Positions 1 through 10,830 of a stretch of DNA of 64,000 bases are shown here, piece after piece. The stretch covers positions 129,788,385 through 129,852,384 of the forward strand of contig NC_079487.1 in assembly GCF_020520425.1 (NCBI RefSeq), read 5' to 3'. Each line of letters begins with the position of its first letter. Within the stretch, counting starts at the first letter, position 1. Made by a program: the position numbers and the translations under genes. Under the pieces are notes generated by a model, which made no database searches, was not told the DNA's origin, and saw nothing but the letters and a program-made list of their open reading frames with translations. The DNA is from Spinacia oleracea (taxonomy: Eukaryota > Streptophyta > Magnoliopsida > Caryophyllales > Amaranthaceae).

Positions 1-213
1 CAAAGTATTGTACAGATGGGATTTGGCCAAAAGGAGAATGGATTTCAACTACAACAACCTTTACATGGTAATTAATTGAGAAGATTGATAATCAAAAGTG
101 TTTCCTTAATAACTTCATTATTAGTGAAATTTGATGTTTAATTAATTAATTTTGGTGTTGTTTTGTGTTGTGTAGGGTCAAATCCATCATCATTAATGAA
201 AATTGAGTTCTAA
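1..213 (+). CDS. 3' end of an unidentified gene (last two exons, partial)
   Basis: Frame 1 is open from the window edge and reads QSIVQMGFGQKENGFQLQQP, then LH. It is split at 67/68 by a GT donor and resumes at 176 after a TGTGTAG acceptor. The second exon ends SNPSSLMKIEF with TAA at 211-213, so exons 1-67 and 176-213 join in phase. The tail is rich in Gln, Asn and Gly, as is common at the disordered C-termini of plant transcription factors, but no domain is visible and I do not name a family. The body of the gene lies left of the window. Coding status is inferred from the matching splice phase and the short AT-rich intron. Confidence 0.55.
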
Positions 214-654
214 CAACCAATCATCAATCTTGAATATGATTGCCAAAGAAAGAGAGAAAGAGAGGCTACTTGTATATACAAATGAGACTTTGAATTATTT
301 TCAAGGCCTCCATTATAGTATTTGCATATCTAATCAAGAAATATATTATTTCCTTTTTTTATTTTACCCTATTGAACTTAGATTCATCTCTCCTTTCCAT
401 CTTTAAATTTTTTTGTTTTGGTTATGTCATTAATTTTTAGGTGAAGTTAACTAGCTATGCTTATATAGTTAATTATATGTATCCTTTGTAATATTCTATG
501 ATCATTTGGTACAAAAGTCTTGGTTTTGCACCACCCAATGTAACATATTAAGTTGAAAAGGAAAGGGAGAAAAAAAGTTACTAGTATCATTTGTTTACTT
601 ACTTAGTACACCATATGTTGTTTTCACTACAACTTACTTTTGTGCATACCAATA

Positions 655-837
655 CTTCCTCCGTTCAGTGAAGCGTCATGTAGATCATGTTAGATTCGTT
701 TCAATTTAATTTCTCAAGGTGTTAAATTTCTATAAACGTTATTTATTTATAATGAGAGATATGAAGGAAATGTGAAATTATGAATTGACAAGCGTGAAAA
801 CATTAAATTAAAAGTAAACGTAAGAAGTATCTTATTT
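655..837. mobile_element. Stowaway-like MITE
   Basis: The left end reads CTTCCTCCGTTCAG and the right end reads, inverted, CTTCTTACGTTTAC, so the ends match imperfectly. TA lies on both sides. The element is 183 bp, AT-rich and non-coding. Old and diverged. Confidence 0.5.
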
Positions 838-1698
838 CTGTTTAATACATTATCGGTTAAAGTACCACGGAATATGAAGATAATTATGCAAACCTAAATG
901 ATTAGTTTTATAACTTTGATTATTTACATCATGATTGAACATTATATTTTCTTGATTTTCCAAAGATTTAAATGATGCATAAAATCATGTTAATTAAAGT
1001 GGTTGGTTACAACTTACACAAGCATAATCAAAATTAAGTTGTTTACCAGCTGTGATTAGTGGGCCTATTTCTTTTTTACTAAACAATCATATGCATAACA
1101 GCATAAGCTTAAAAGCTTTATAAAAAAGTAATCCTGAATTAGAGTCAACTCATGACTTACCTCATTTTTTCTCTTTGTAAAATCTTTTTACTCTGTTATC
1201 CCAAAAATAAAAAATAAATATATTACTGTAATAAAGAAGGTTCTGTTCTCTTTTTTTCACTGCTAAACTATAATCAGGAAAATAAATAAATATGTAATTT
1301 AAATACAATCCTTCAATTTTCAATTTTATTAATGTGAATTCATTATTTATAAAATTGGTGTATCAAGAAGAATCCCAGGTTGGCAGGGCTGAGATTCTGT
1401 CCAGGCCCAATGAATGAAAACAGAAGCTTTAATTATCTGATCAACACTTTACTCAATTAAATATTATGTTAATTTTTTATATACAAAAATATTGTCAAAT
1501 GATTATCACAAATTTTCGTAAACGCCCGTATAACAGTTACTCTGTAATAAACTATGAGATTACATGTCATATTACCGACCTCTTATACAATATAAGATGA
1601 TAAAATGGTGCGATATAAGACTAGTTTAAACTTTGATACAAAGTACTCCATAATACGGGGTAACAATTAAAATAAATTGCAAAAAGTTTTGTTTTATA

Positions 1699-1957
1699 CT
1701 TCCTCCGTCTTTTAATACTCGCAACGTTTGGACTTTTGCCACTATTCATATAATCTACTTTGACTATTCGTAGTATTTTTTATATAAGATAAAACATAAT
1801 CATGTGAGATCTTGTTAGATTCGTCTCAATGAGTATTATCAAAATATCAACTTTTTATAATTTTTGCATAAAGAGAATTTAAGATATAAATGATCAAAGT
1901 TGTGCATTGGCATGCGTGAAACTTACAAACGTTGCGAGTATTAAAAGACGGAGTAAG
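1699..1957. mobile_element. Stowaway MITE (259 bp)
   Basis: Long terminal inverted repeats: the left end begins CTTCCTCCGTCTTTTAATAC and continues through TCGCAACGTTTG, and the right end carries the inverse almost base for base. TA target duplications flank it at 1697-1698 and 1958-1959. Stowaways are non-autonomous Tc1/mariner elements. Confidence 0.9.
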
Positions 1958-2950
1958 TATATAAATAATAAAGGAGTCAATGTGGATTTGAGCTGAAAAA
2001 AACTAAAAAAAGATGCTTTTTTTCCACCTAAAGAAATTCGGACTAAGAATAATAATTAAAATTAATAATGGAGAACTAGTGGTAAAAAATCCAGTTTCTT
2101 GGGTTTAACAAAAGATTACTGGAAATGCAGCTTTTAGCAATTATTAAAATTTAGGAATGGTATTATTGGCCTGCAAATGCAGTATAATTGGATTAAATTA
2201 ATGGAAGATGCTTTGAATTTGTAATGGAAGAGTTAGGTTTTTATTAATAATTTTAAAAAAGAGGGGTGTAATAGTAATAATGTGTTTAGGTGACAGCCTT
2301 GTTTTGATTGGTTTATAAACCTAACCAATCATTTTGGTAAAACCGTGTCTGACATCTAATTTATATTTTAATCCTATGACTTTAGTTGTTGTCTAACCTT
2401 TTTAGCTCCATTAATCTTAATGCTTAAGGACTCACTAACTTGCCATACTTGTATGTTTAGACATTCAAAACCTTGATTATTTGTGTAAGTATGTTTCCAT
2501 TATTCTTGTGTATATGTAGGAAACCTTATTCTTGTAGGAGAAGTCCATGGTACGGCTTGTTTGGTACGGAGTAATTTCTGGTGGATTACTCCATATGTAA
2601 CTAGTTTTATATGTACGCGATGTGTGCGAATATAAGAAATATATTTGTTTTATTACATTTAAACCTGAAATAACATGTAAAAATTATAATACAAAAACGA
2701 TGCGTGCGAATATAAGAAACAGATAAGTTAGATAAAGCCGAACGCATATAAACAAATTGATTAAAATGGTAAGAATTTATTTAAGTGGCTAAATTGATTA
2801 AAATGCTTCTTTAACCTTTTTCTATTGGGTAGATTGTCATTATATTATCTATTATAAAAGTGTAGAGGGTATTATCTACTCATATTACCAAATTGTGCAT
2901 AAATGTGTTTATATAAATTTATGTAACGAATGAGAAAGGATAGACATGCC

Positions 2951-3490
2951 TAGGGGTGGACACGAGCCGAACCGAGCCGAACTCTATATGGCTCGGCTTA
3001 GTTTGGTTAAATTTTTTCGAGTTCGAACTCGAGCTCGAACTTACCTCGAGCTTAAAAATCCTTATCGAGCCAGGCTTGATAAGAATTCTTCGAGTTCGAA
3101 CCGAGTTTCGAGCTTTTTCGAGCCTTGACTCGATAAACTAATAAACCATATTCTACCAACCGGTACAATAATATATTAATAAATTTCTTAATCTAACATT
3201 ATAATAGTATTTTTCTTGGACAAGTTATGTAAAATATTTTCCCCTATTTATCATCCAATTGATAATTTAGACTATGGTATTAAAATTCTCATAAATATAC
3301 AATATTATTCTTAATTTATCGAACTCGCGAGCTTTCGAGCCGAACACTATTGAATTTGAGTTTGGTTCATTTAGTTATAGAACCATAAATTTAAGTTCAA
3401 GCTTGGTTCATTTACAGACGAATCGATCTCGAACTGAAATCGAATTGATTCCGAGCTGTTCACGAACAATATCGTTCGTGTCCACCCCTA
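2951..3490. mobile_element. hAT-type non-autonomous element (540 bp)
   Basis: A 15-bp perfect terminal inverted repeat (TAGGGGTGGACACGA) is flanked by an exact 8-bp target duplication GACATGCC at 2943-2950 and 3491-3498. The interior is full of GAGC/TTCGAG words that fold on themselves and no transposase is present. The 8-bp duplication and the TAGGG-type end place it in the hAT superfamily. The exact duplication suggests fairly recent insertion. Confidence 0.9.
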
Positions 3491-3824
3491 GACATGCCCT
3501 TTTAGCACATTCTTTCTCATTGGCCTTAAGTACATGTCGATTCCTCATGCCCCTATTGTTAAATTAAATTCATTGAATTTCGAAAATGTTAAAACCTTAA
3601 AATAAAAGTGGCTTGAAAAAATAGTATTCCTTATTAAATTAAACAGTTTTCAAATAATATTATCGATTTATACCTCAGTAATAATTCTTTAGTATTTTGA
3701 AACAACATTACCAACTTCATAAAAAAGTTCCATGAATTATATATGAAGTATAACTTAAAAACTTAGAATAATGAATAGATTTAACAAGTGGAAATGAATT
3801 ATTAATGTTGGTTGAGGATTGAGA

Positions 3825-3985
3825 TCCTCCTCCTACTGATTCTTTGAAGCTCAATTTTGATGAGTCGACATCAAATCTAGAATTTGTCTTAGGCAGTTGG
3901 TGTGGTTATTCGCAAATCGCAATGATATATGGGGTCAGCTTATTGCTGCTACTCTGCATGGGCCAATTAATCTTATGAGTTATGA
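3825..3985 (+). pseudogene. LINE remnant: start of an RNase H domain
   Basis: The plus strand reads PPPTDSLKLNFDES, then after a frame change AVGVVIRNRNDIWGQLIAA. This is the beginning of the RNase H domain at the end of plant L1-type LINE ORF2, where PPP..FKLNFDGS is the usual opening. It is truncated on both sides and frameshifted. Confidence 0.65.
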
Positions 3986-4189
3986 ATTCATTCTCCATCT
4001 TGATTGTTGATTAAATGTAAGCATAACATAATGATACTTAGTTACGTAGTATTCTCTCCGTCTCTATATATATTCTAATAGCAGGATTAAAAGGATGTAT
4101 AAACACTTATTAGATTTTCAAATAATCACCTTCGGAAAAAATAAAGTAAAAAAGATTCATTTGATAAATTTAGCTTGATCTAAGTTCAA

Positions 4190-4636
4190 ATGTTTTTGGG
4201 GGTTCATAGCATGTTCACCAAGTCACCTTTGGCGACTTGGTTTGTTATTGAGCTTCTGCTCACAAGGTCGTGTCAACCATTTCGTCAACTTGTCGTCCTT
4301 TCGTGTCTTTCTTTGTCCTTTGAATGCTACGGGTTTAAAGGGGTTCATCTTAGTGTTTGTTGTTGCCCAAGTTTTGGCCCAAGTGAAAGTGGAAATAAAA
4401 GTGTGGAGGATGACTTCAACAATCGAGAGCCAGATTACAAGGTGATTACTATCTCTGTAATTTTATTTTATTTGCGTTGTAAGTGGTTTGTAAGAGCTAG
4501 TAGAGCTCATTTTAGTAGCTTTGGATGTGTAAGGGTCTTGATCGGTCCCCAAAACTTAAGTAGTTTTAGTATAGGTTGTAATCCGTGAACTTTTTAATAT
4601 TGTATGTTTATCCGATGTAAAAAAAAAAAAAAAAAT
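4190..4636 (+). mobile_element. poly(A)-tailed retroposed segment, source unknown
   Basis: About 430 bp ends in an A-run at about 4619-4636. It includes an open frame of 132 codons from 4190 that matches no family I recognise. The A-tail suggests reverse-transcribed origin, perhaps the 3' end of the LINE whose RNase H remnant lies just upstream. A short inverted repeat (CAAGTCACCTTTGGCGACTTG) lies near 4217-4238. Confidence 0.35.
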
Positions 4637-4639
4637 TCA

Positions 4640-5460
4640 AATTAATAAGAATTTCAAAAACTCGTTCAATCTCGAATGAAAATAATTCTTTTCGATCTAT
4701 TGGTCAATTCAATTCTAACTCTTTAAATTACTTCAACGCTATACAAATTTGTCATATCCATTGCAATTCAGATTGCATACACGATTTTACAGACAATGGA
4801 AGAACTATCGTAGCTCCTTAATTGTTCAATATTGCTACCAAGTTGATCGGGTCAATTCAATTCTAAATCCTTTATGCCCTGCTCTCTTCCCCTTAATTTT
4901 ACTGAACTTCAATTACTTTTACTTATCTTTTTTTTTTACCGATTAAAACTTACTTCTTACTAATTTTATATTGCATTTGTTTATTGAATTTTACTGATTT
5001 GAATTTAATTTATTAAACTTAACTTAATTTTGCTGAAGTTAACTTATTTAATTGAACTTAAATGATTTATACTGAACTTATTTTTACTAAATATTATTCC
5101 CTCCACCCCATTTAATTTGTTCTTTACGTATTCTGTTTAGGGTGCACCATTTTGTTTTTTACATTTGAGAATTTTTTCTTTTATATTATCACATGAATGT
5201 CTTAATATTCTATCAAAAATTGTGTCAAATTAATATTTTAACCAATTAAATTCACTAAGACATTTAATCTCTCACATTTTTCCATTTAATTATTAAATCT
5301 TTCACATTTTGCCAATGCCAGATTTTGGATAAAAGTGAAAACATTATAAACAAACATAATATGCTTTGTTTAAATAAAAAAAATAGTAGGAATCTCAATC
5401 TATATTAATTAGTCATTAAATCGCGTGCATGATACCAAACAGAAAAAAATAATTAAAAAA
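4640..5460. other. non-coding, fragment of a Stowaway-like end
   Basis: No gene seen. At about 5097 the words TATTCCCTCCACCCCATTTA look like a Stowaway left end, but I could not find the matching right end. Confidence 0.4.
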
Positions 5461-5461
5461 G

Positions 5462-6720
5462 GATTTTTTATTTTTATTTTTTTACAAGGTAAGAACAAAA
5501 GGAAAAACACTATGAGACCCTCCTCACGAGGTGTACTCCTAATGCATCAGAAGAAATGATAGGAAATAAACTAGAGTTATTACAAATATCAATATCTAGG
5601 CTAGCTAGTAGAAACAAGATGTCCAATATTAGCGATCCAATCTCCTGCTCTATTTGCTTCTCTGTAGACGTGTCCGATTTTTCAATTGCAGAAGGAATTC
5701 AGGAGAATCCGATTATCATTAATAATATGATCAATTTTCCAAGGAGAGGACCAAGTACCAAGCCGCATTTATTACTAAGAGGTTATCACCTTCGATGTGG
5801 AGATTATAAATACCCATATCGCGAGCAAGGACGATGCCAAGGTGGAGAGTTGTGGCTTCTACGATGAACGAGGAAGTATAACCTAGATTGTAAGTGCAAG
5901 ATTTATGAGGTTGGCCATTGGAGTTGCGGATGATTACTCCTGCTGTTGCAGAATTATGACGAGTCGAACCATCAAAGTTGAGTTTGAAGAAATTAGGAGG
6001 AGGGGCCTCACATGCTACTGAGATGAGGTGGTGGTTAGAGAGAGGATGAGAATGAGGTTGCCTGATAGGCCCTCCCAAAGAAAGAAAAGAGTCTATACGA
6101 ATTCTGTAGTCCCATTCCATAAACGTGAGACGAGCGTGATGATAAACTCTAAAAACATCAAACATTTCATTGTGGAAAATGGTGGCATTGTTCTTTCCAG
6201 AGACTCCAAATGAGGAAAATGAACTTCATAAGCGCGGTCTTATGCGTTTGATAGTTTTTAAAAGCTTCTTCGATTGAAATAATGGAGACAAGAGCATCTA
6301 GTCAATGTTTGGTTATAGGGAGAGACGGAGAGTCAATAATTCATTTGTCTTAGGGCAAGAGAGAAAAAGATGGTCAATCGTCTCGATATGAATGTCACAA
6401 AGAGAACAAGTACTGAAGGGGATTATATGTCGTTAAAAAAGGGTATTCCGTACACTTAAGCTGTCATGGATGATTTTCCATTGAAAAATTTGAATTTTCG
6501 GTGGTATATCCACTTTCCACATCCATTTCCCCTTCCAAGTTGGTTTTTCGAGATTTATTCCATGAGCAAACCAAGTTGCAGATTTAACAGAAGGTTCCTG
6601 AGTTTGGACCCCATACCGGAATGTCAGTCATTGGTGAAGTGGGAAGGGGAATCCCAATTATTATCCTGACATGGTTGTCCGAAAGAATGATTTTAAGCTT
6701 ATCTAAATCCCATTTTAAGG
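5462..6720 (-). mobile_element. 5'-truncated LINE (RNase H end, minus strand)
   Basis: A T-rich run at 5462-5484 is the poly(A) tail of a minus-strand insertion. Upstream of it the frame 6165..5731 reads PPPNFFKLNFDGS, then TAGVIIRNSNGQ, EATTLHLGIVLARDMG and LHIEGDNLLVINA, which are the RNase H motifs of a plant L1-type LINE. Between 6170 and 6720 the minus strand keeps fragments of the zinc-binding region that precedes RNase H, with stops. It shares its 3' end with the copy at 13806-14310. A dead truncated copy. Confidence 0.8.
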
Positions 6721-6726
6721 GTAAAG

Positions 6727-7080
6727 ATGTTAAATACGGGTTGAGCCGCACCCGTCATCAAGAGAGAGAGTCCACTTAACAAGACCAAACGAGATTCCAC
6801 CTTAAAACCATATGGCAATAAGGGGAGTAGTCTTTTGACCTTATTAAGTGATTAACTCTCTCCTCTTTTATCAATGTGGGACTTTCACACGTGTTGTTTC
6901 ATGGGTCAGATCTTAACACTTCCCCTCACGTGTGAGGTCCCTTTTTAGTTCGATCACGTATGGTGTTTCATTGGTCAGAGCGCGTTTCTCGACACTCCCC
7001 TCACACATGCCATTTTAACTTGGCCCAAAATATTAACGGTTCAAGATCTAAGTCGTGGGCCCAACTCTGATACCATGTTA
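6727..7080 (-). mobile_element. TRIM-like LTR retroelement fossil
   Basis: On the minus strand TTAACA is followed by TGGTATCAGAG near 7066-7076, which resembles the initiator-Met tRNA primer-binding site used by terminal-repeat-in-miniature elements. The adjoining GTGGGCCC, CCTCACGTGTGAGG and GTGGGACTTTCACACGTG words recur in such elements. No protein-coding part is visible and I could not confirm two matching terminal repeats. Treated as an old, broken fossil, assigned from the primer-site word only. Confidence 0.4.
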
Positions 7081-7082
7081 AC

Positions 7083-7146
7083 GGACCAACTCAACCAAAA
7101 GCTTAAGCTTCAAAGCTGAAGCTTAAGCTTTTGGTTGAGTTGATCC
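7083..7146. repeat. 28-bp palindrome (hairpin)
   Basis: The arms 7083-7110 and 7119-7146 are inverse copies with one mismatch around an 8-nt loop. The core is AAGCTTAAGCTT next to CAACCAAAAG. It abuts the tRNA-primer-like site of the TRIM-like fossil. Confidence 0.85.
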
Positions 7147-7968
7147 GTCGACAAAAGATAACAAAACCTTACTTCAATGCCATACACGTTTGTCATATCG
7201 ATCCACTTCAATTCAATTGTGTATCAATTTAAGACAGCAGAAGAACTATCTCAACTCCTCAAACTTAATTATAAGGTGGTTAGTAGAGAATATGAGTCAA
7301 TCTGAAAATTTAAAAATTTATAACAAGAAGTCAATTGCAATGTGGGATTAATCTTGCTAACAAATTCTCCATTTTTTAAATTTTCTTGGCCTTCCAGCTT
7401 TTCTGGGCTTAAATTATTTTCTCAAAAAAGGACATTTGGAATTGTCCTTTTGTTGCTAGATTATGTTTAACATGATTTTTTATTATTATTATTACGTTAA
7501 AATGAAAGTTGAAACCATCAGTCAGGCAGCTAGGCGGCAGCCCACTGAATCAGAGAAATGATTAACAGTATGTAGTTGCAGAAACGTTTAACTGCTTTTA
7601 ATGTTTGATTAATTTATTAAAACAAAACGGGGGAAAATTATTCTCCTATTAGACATTTAGACCGCCATATACGTACCTTATTTATTAGAGGTCGATCTCC
7701 CCCAACAATAATTGGGAGGAAAATGGTACTTATTCACTCAAACCTCATCCAGAATTCGAATTAGCCTCTAAGAATGAACCGGGTGCTAACACCAAAAAAA
7801 AAACATTATGTATTAGAGGAGTCGTCTAACACTTTTTTTAACCGTTAAACTATGCCTAATAGATGTGAGGTGAATACAAAGTGTACGACAAGACATCTTA
7901 CAATTAAATAATATAAGGTCATATTCGGCAAAATTAGCGGTAGCGATTGAGCAGTTATTAGAGTACAA

Positions 7969-8456
7969 CTAGTATGTAATCCGGGCGTTGTCCCGGGTTT
8001 TGACTTTTATTCGTGTTTTTTTTAAAATATATGCATGTAGAGATGGTGTCATCATCAAATTACGGTGGTGACATAAGATTAGTGGCTGATCAACAACCTC
8101 CCCGATTAAACCCTACATCCAAAAATCTAAACAAAGTCGTATCATTTTCTTCAAAATAATAATTATACATTTATGAATTGTGTAATCATTCCTTTTTTTG
8201 CATTCACTTTTATTCAATGTATTGTTTATTGTAAAAAGAATATATAGGCTTATATGGAAAGATATTACATAAGTTGTAGTTGGTTAAGATGGTAAGAAGT
8301 GTAACTTTTAACACAGAGGTTTGGTGTTCGATCCTTGCTAGATATTTTTTGGTTGTAATGACATGTCATGATGCTAATTAGTGGTGACGTGACGTAATAA
8401 GGAGAGGTCTACGTGACACGTATACGTTTTTCAAACTTTTAATATATTAGTATAGA
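7969..8456. mobile_element. ACTAGTAT-type repeat with tRNA-like core
   Basis: The left edge reads ACTAGTATGTAATCCGGGCG with a GGGCGTTGTCCCGGG foldback. The right edge reads AATATATTAGTATAGAT. Between them, 8283-8335 has the spacing of tRNA A and B boxes (TGGTTAAGATGG and GGTGTTCGATCC), as in tRNA-derived SINEs. Family not determined. Confidence 0.35.
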
Positions 8457-9259
8457 TAGCGAGTAACTAATTAATACTCCGTATTAGTGTACGAAAAGAA
8501 GTTGTTGATATTAATTACAATAAAAGTTACTCTATATATATTATTTAAAAAATTTACTATAAATTTACCAATTAATATCCGCCTCCTTTGAAGTTTGAGC
8601 GCTACTAATTTTAACGTTTGACAAAAGCTACCCTACCGCTACCTCGGATAACCGCTACTTAAACCACTACTTTATCAAATGCTTACAAATTTTACAAGTA
8701 ACGTCTTAAGTCAAAAAGCTACCCACCATCTCAAACTTTAATGTTGAACAAGCCTAAGTGTCAATGTGTCATACAATCTTTTACGAGAATTTATAAAAAT
8801 TCAAATATTAAAACAATCTCTATAGATTAAAAACAAAAGAAAAGATTAAATTTATATTTTTAAGGAGGATTGGGAAACCGGACACGAAGAATACCTACTA
8901 TATATAGATGGCTTCTTGGCAAGAGCATGCATGCAGTAAAGTTTGAAAATTAAGATATTTTTTTAAATTATCTCAAACTTAGGTTAATGTTTACCACAAG
9001 CTAATGTAATTTTAGGTAGCTAGAGTACATGTAGTCAAATCTTATGATAATATATTTACACATGTAATAACATGGACCGTGACTTCTAGCTATAGATTTT
9101 ACGGTGATTTTTATGCTAAATATGAGTAGTATAATGCACCTAATTAGGAAGCTAAATTTGGAGGTTTATAGCCCACAATTAGTGTGTAGATGTTGAAAGT
9201 TTTAATTGATTAGCTCATGTTAATTTTATTTTATTTTGGTGTAAATAAGCCATAATGAT

Positions 9260-9327
9260 GGGGATGAGAATCGATCTCACGATCACCTAGAACCGGGAGG
9301 AAAACTCTTACCAATTGAGTTATCCCC
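9260..9327 (-). mobile_element. tRNA-derived SINE head or tRNA pseudogene
   Basis: Read on the minus strand it begins GGGGATAACTCAATTGGTAA, a D-arm with an A-box-like word, and ends with the B-box-like GAGATCGATTC, then TCATCCCC. The acceptor ends pair except for one A/C mismatch. The middle does not make a good anticodon arm, so it is not a working tRNA gene. A tRNA-derived SINE is more likely than a lone pseudogene. Confidence 0.5.
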
Positions 9328-10830
9328 TATCTCATTAGGTCAAGTTAATTTTGCTGTTATAGCTTTGCATTATGTGTTAACGTTGGATACCGTTCTAATT
9401 AAATTTAGTAGTACTTCTATATTCCAATTAACCTCACAAGATCACGCGACGTGATACAATAAGATATCATTGCAAATGATAATTATACGACAAGATCAAG
9501 TAGTACCACAAATGTCGTCATTCTAATTTAATAGAGAAACTTTTCATCCCTTTATCAGTATATGAATTGATGAAATATATAGACGCAATTCATCAAACAA
9601 ACATTGTACAATAAATTAGAAGTCCAATTTCTTCTCTATTTATAACTTGTATTTCACTTGTAATTCATAAACCCTTGGAAAAAAATTAAACAAGAAAAAA
9701 TGAAAAAGAGAAGAAATTAGAAAAGGGATTAAGAAAAGGAAAAAGTATTGAGCGTCACAAAGCAAATTATGTGCGGGAAGCATAATAAGCTTTTGGAATA
9801 CGACTTTCCGCTTACAAAAGTTTCTGACTAATATAGTAAAACTCGTCTACCCAAATACTCCACTTCAAGTGCCAATCCAACGTACAAATTTGGGAAAAGA
9901 AAATTTAAATGAGATGATATGATATTCCATTATCAACAAAGTTGGGATACATCGTACGAATTACTTCCTCATTTTCATAAAGTTTCTCACTTTGCTGTTT
10001 ATATTGTACATTTTTTAATTTTTTGATCGTGATTAGTACGAGTAATTAAAATGTTGGATATTATTAGATTTATTTCAATGTATTTTTTCAAATATCTAAC
10101 TTAAAAACGTTTATTACACAACAATACATAATTACATGTTAATAGTCAAAGAAGTGCATGCATTGTGGACATGAGTATATGTTTAAATTTTACATAATAT
10201 AGTAAATAGTCATTTGTTTCGTCCACCTTAGTTTCAAATATGCGGAGTACATCAATTTTGTCTTTTAGAAAAACTAAATATAGAAAAATAATTTTAACTC
10301 TTTTTGTGAAACTAAAACAAAATATTTCATGTCATAAGATGAATTCTCCACCAAACAAGTTCGTTTATAAAACCTAGTACATGCTATTGAGTTGTTCATA
10401 AGTAGAGTCTAACGATTTTGGCCAACAAGGTTCCCTCTTAAAATCAAGGTGGAAAAGTCCACTTCCACTAATCCTATACCATGTAGGTTAATCATCATTA
10501 TTCTTCCTTTTTTATATGGGATAATTAGTCGCAATTCACATATAGCTTATTATTCTTACTCGACATATATTTGATACTATTACTCTCTCTGCCCCTTAAA
10601 AAATTATCCGGTATACTATAAAGTATAAACAAATGTCCTTGTTTGGTTGATCATGTCTTATTTAATTTGTGATCATCATATGTCTCCCCACACATACTAC
10701 GTGGTACTACATTATTTACTCCATCTGTCGTTGGAAGATTGCCAAATATTTTTTTCCACTTTATTAAGAATTGAGTATATTAAAAAGCAGATGAATAGGT
10801 AAATTTATCTTTTAGTAAGATTAAATAATA

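Larger units (their letters stand above)
214..2940. other. intergenic, AT-rich, no gene seen
   Basis: No reading frame here has coding character. The stretch holds two Stowaway-like MITEs (655-837 and 1699-1957) and otherwise AT-rich sequence with small inverted repeats. The first few hundred bases are probably the 3' UTR of the gene ending at 213. Confidence 0.6.
7147..10830. other. intergenic, repeat debris, no gene seen
   Basis: No supported gene. It contains a repeat of the ACTAGTAT class with a SINE-like core (7969-8456), a tRNA-like sequence on the minus strand (9260-9327), and AT-rich sequence. Confidence 0.55.

Noticed and set aside
6900-7010. Helitron or coding region in the TRIM-like stretch
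   Set aside because: No CTRR hairpin end and no coding frame were seen; the primer-site-like word favours a small LTR fossil.
9260-9327. Functional tRNA gene
   Set aside because: No proper anticodon arm and a mismatch in the acceptor stem; better read as a SINE head or pseudogene.
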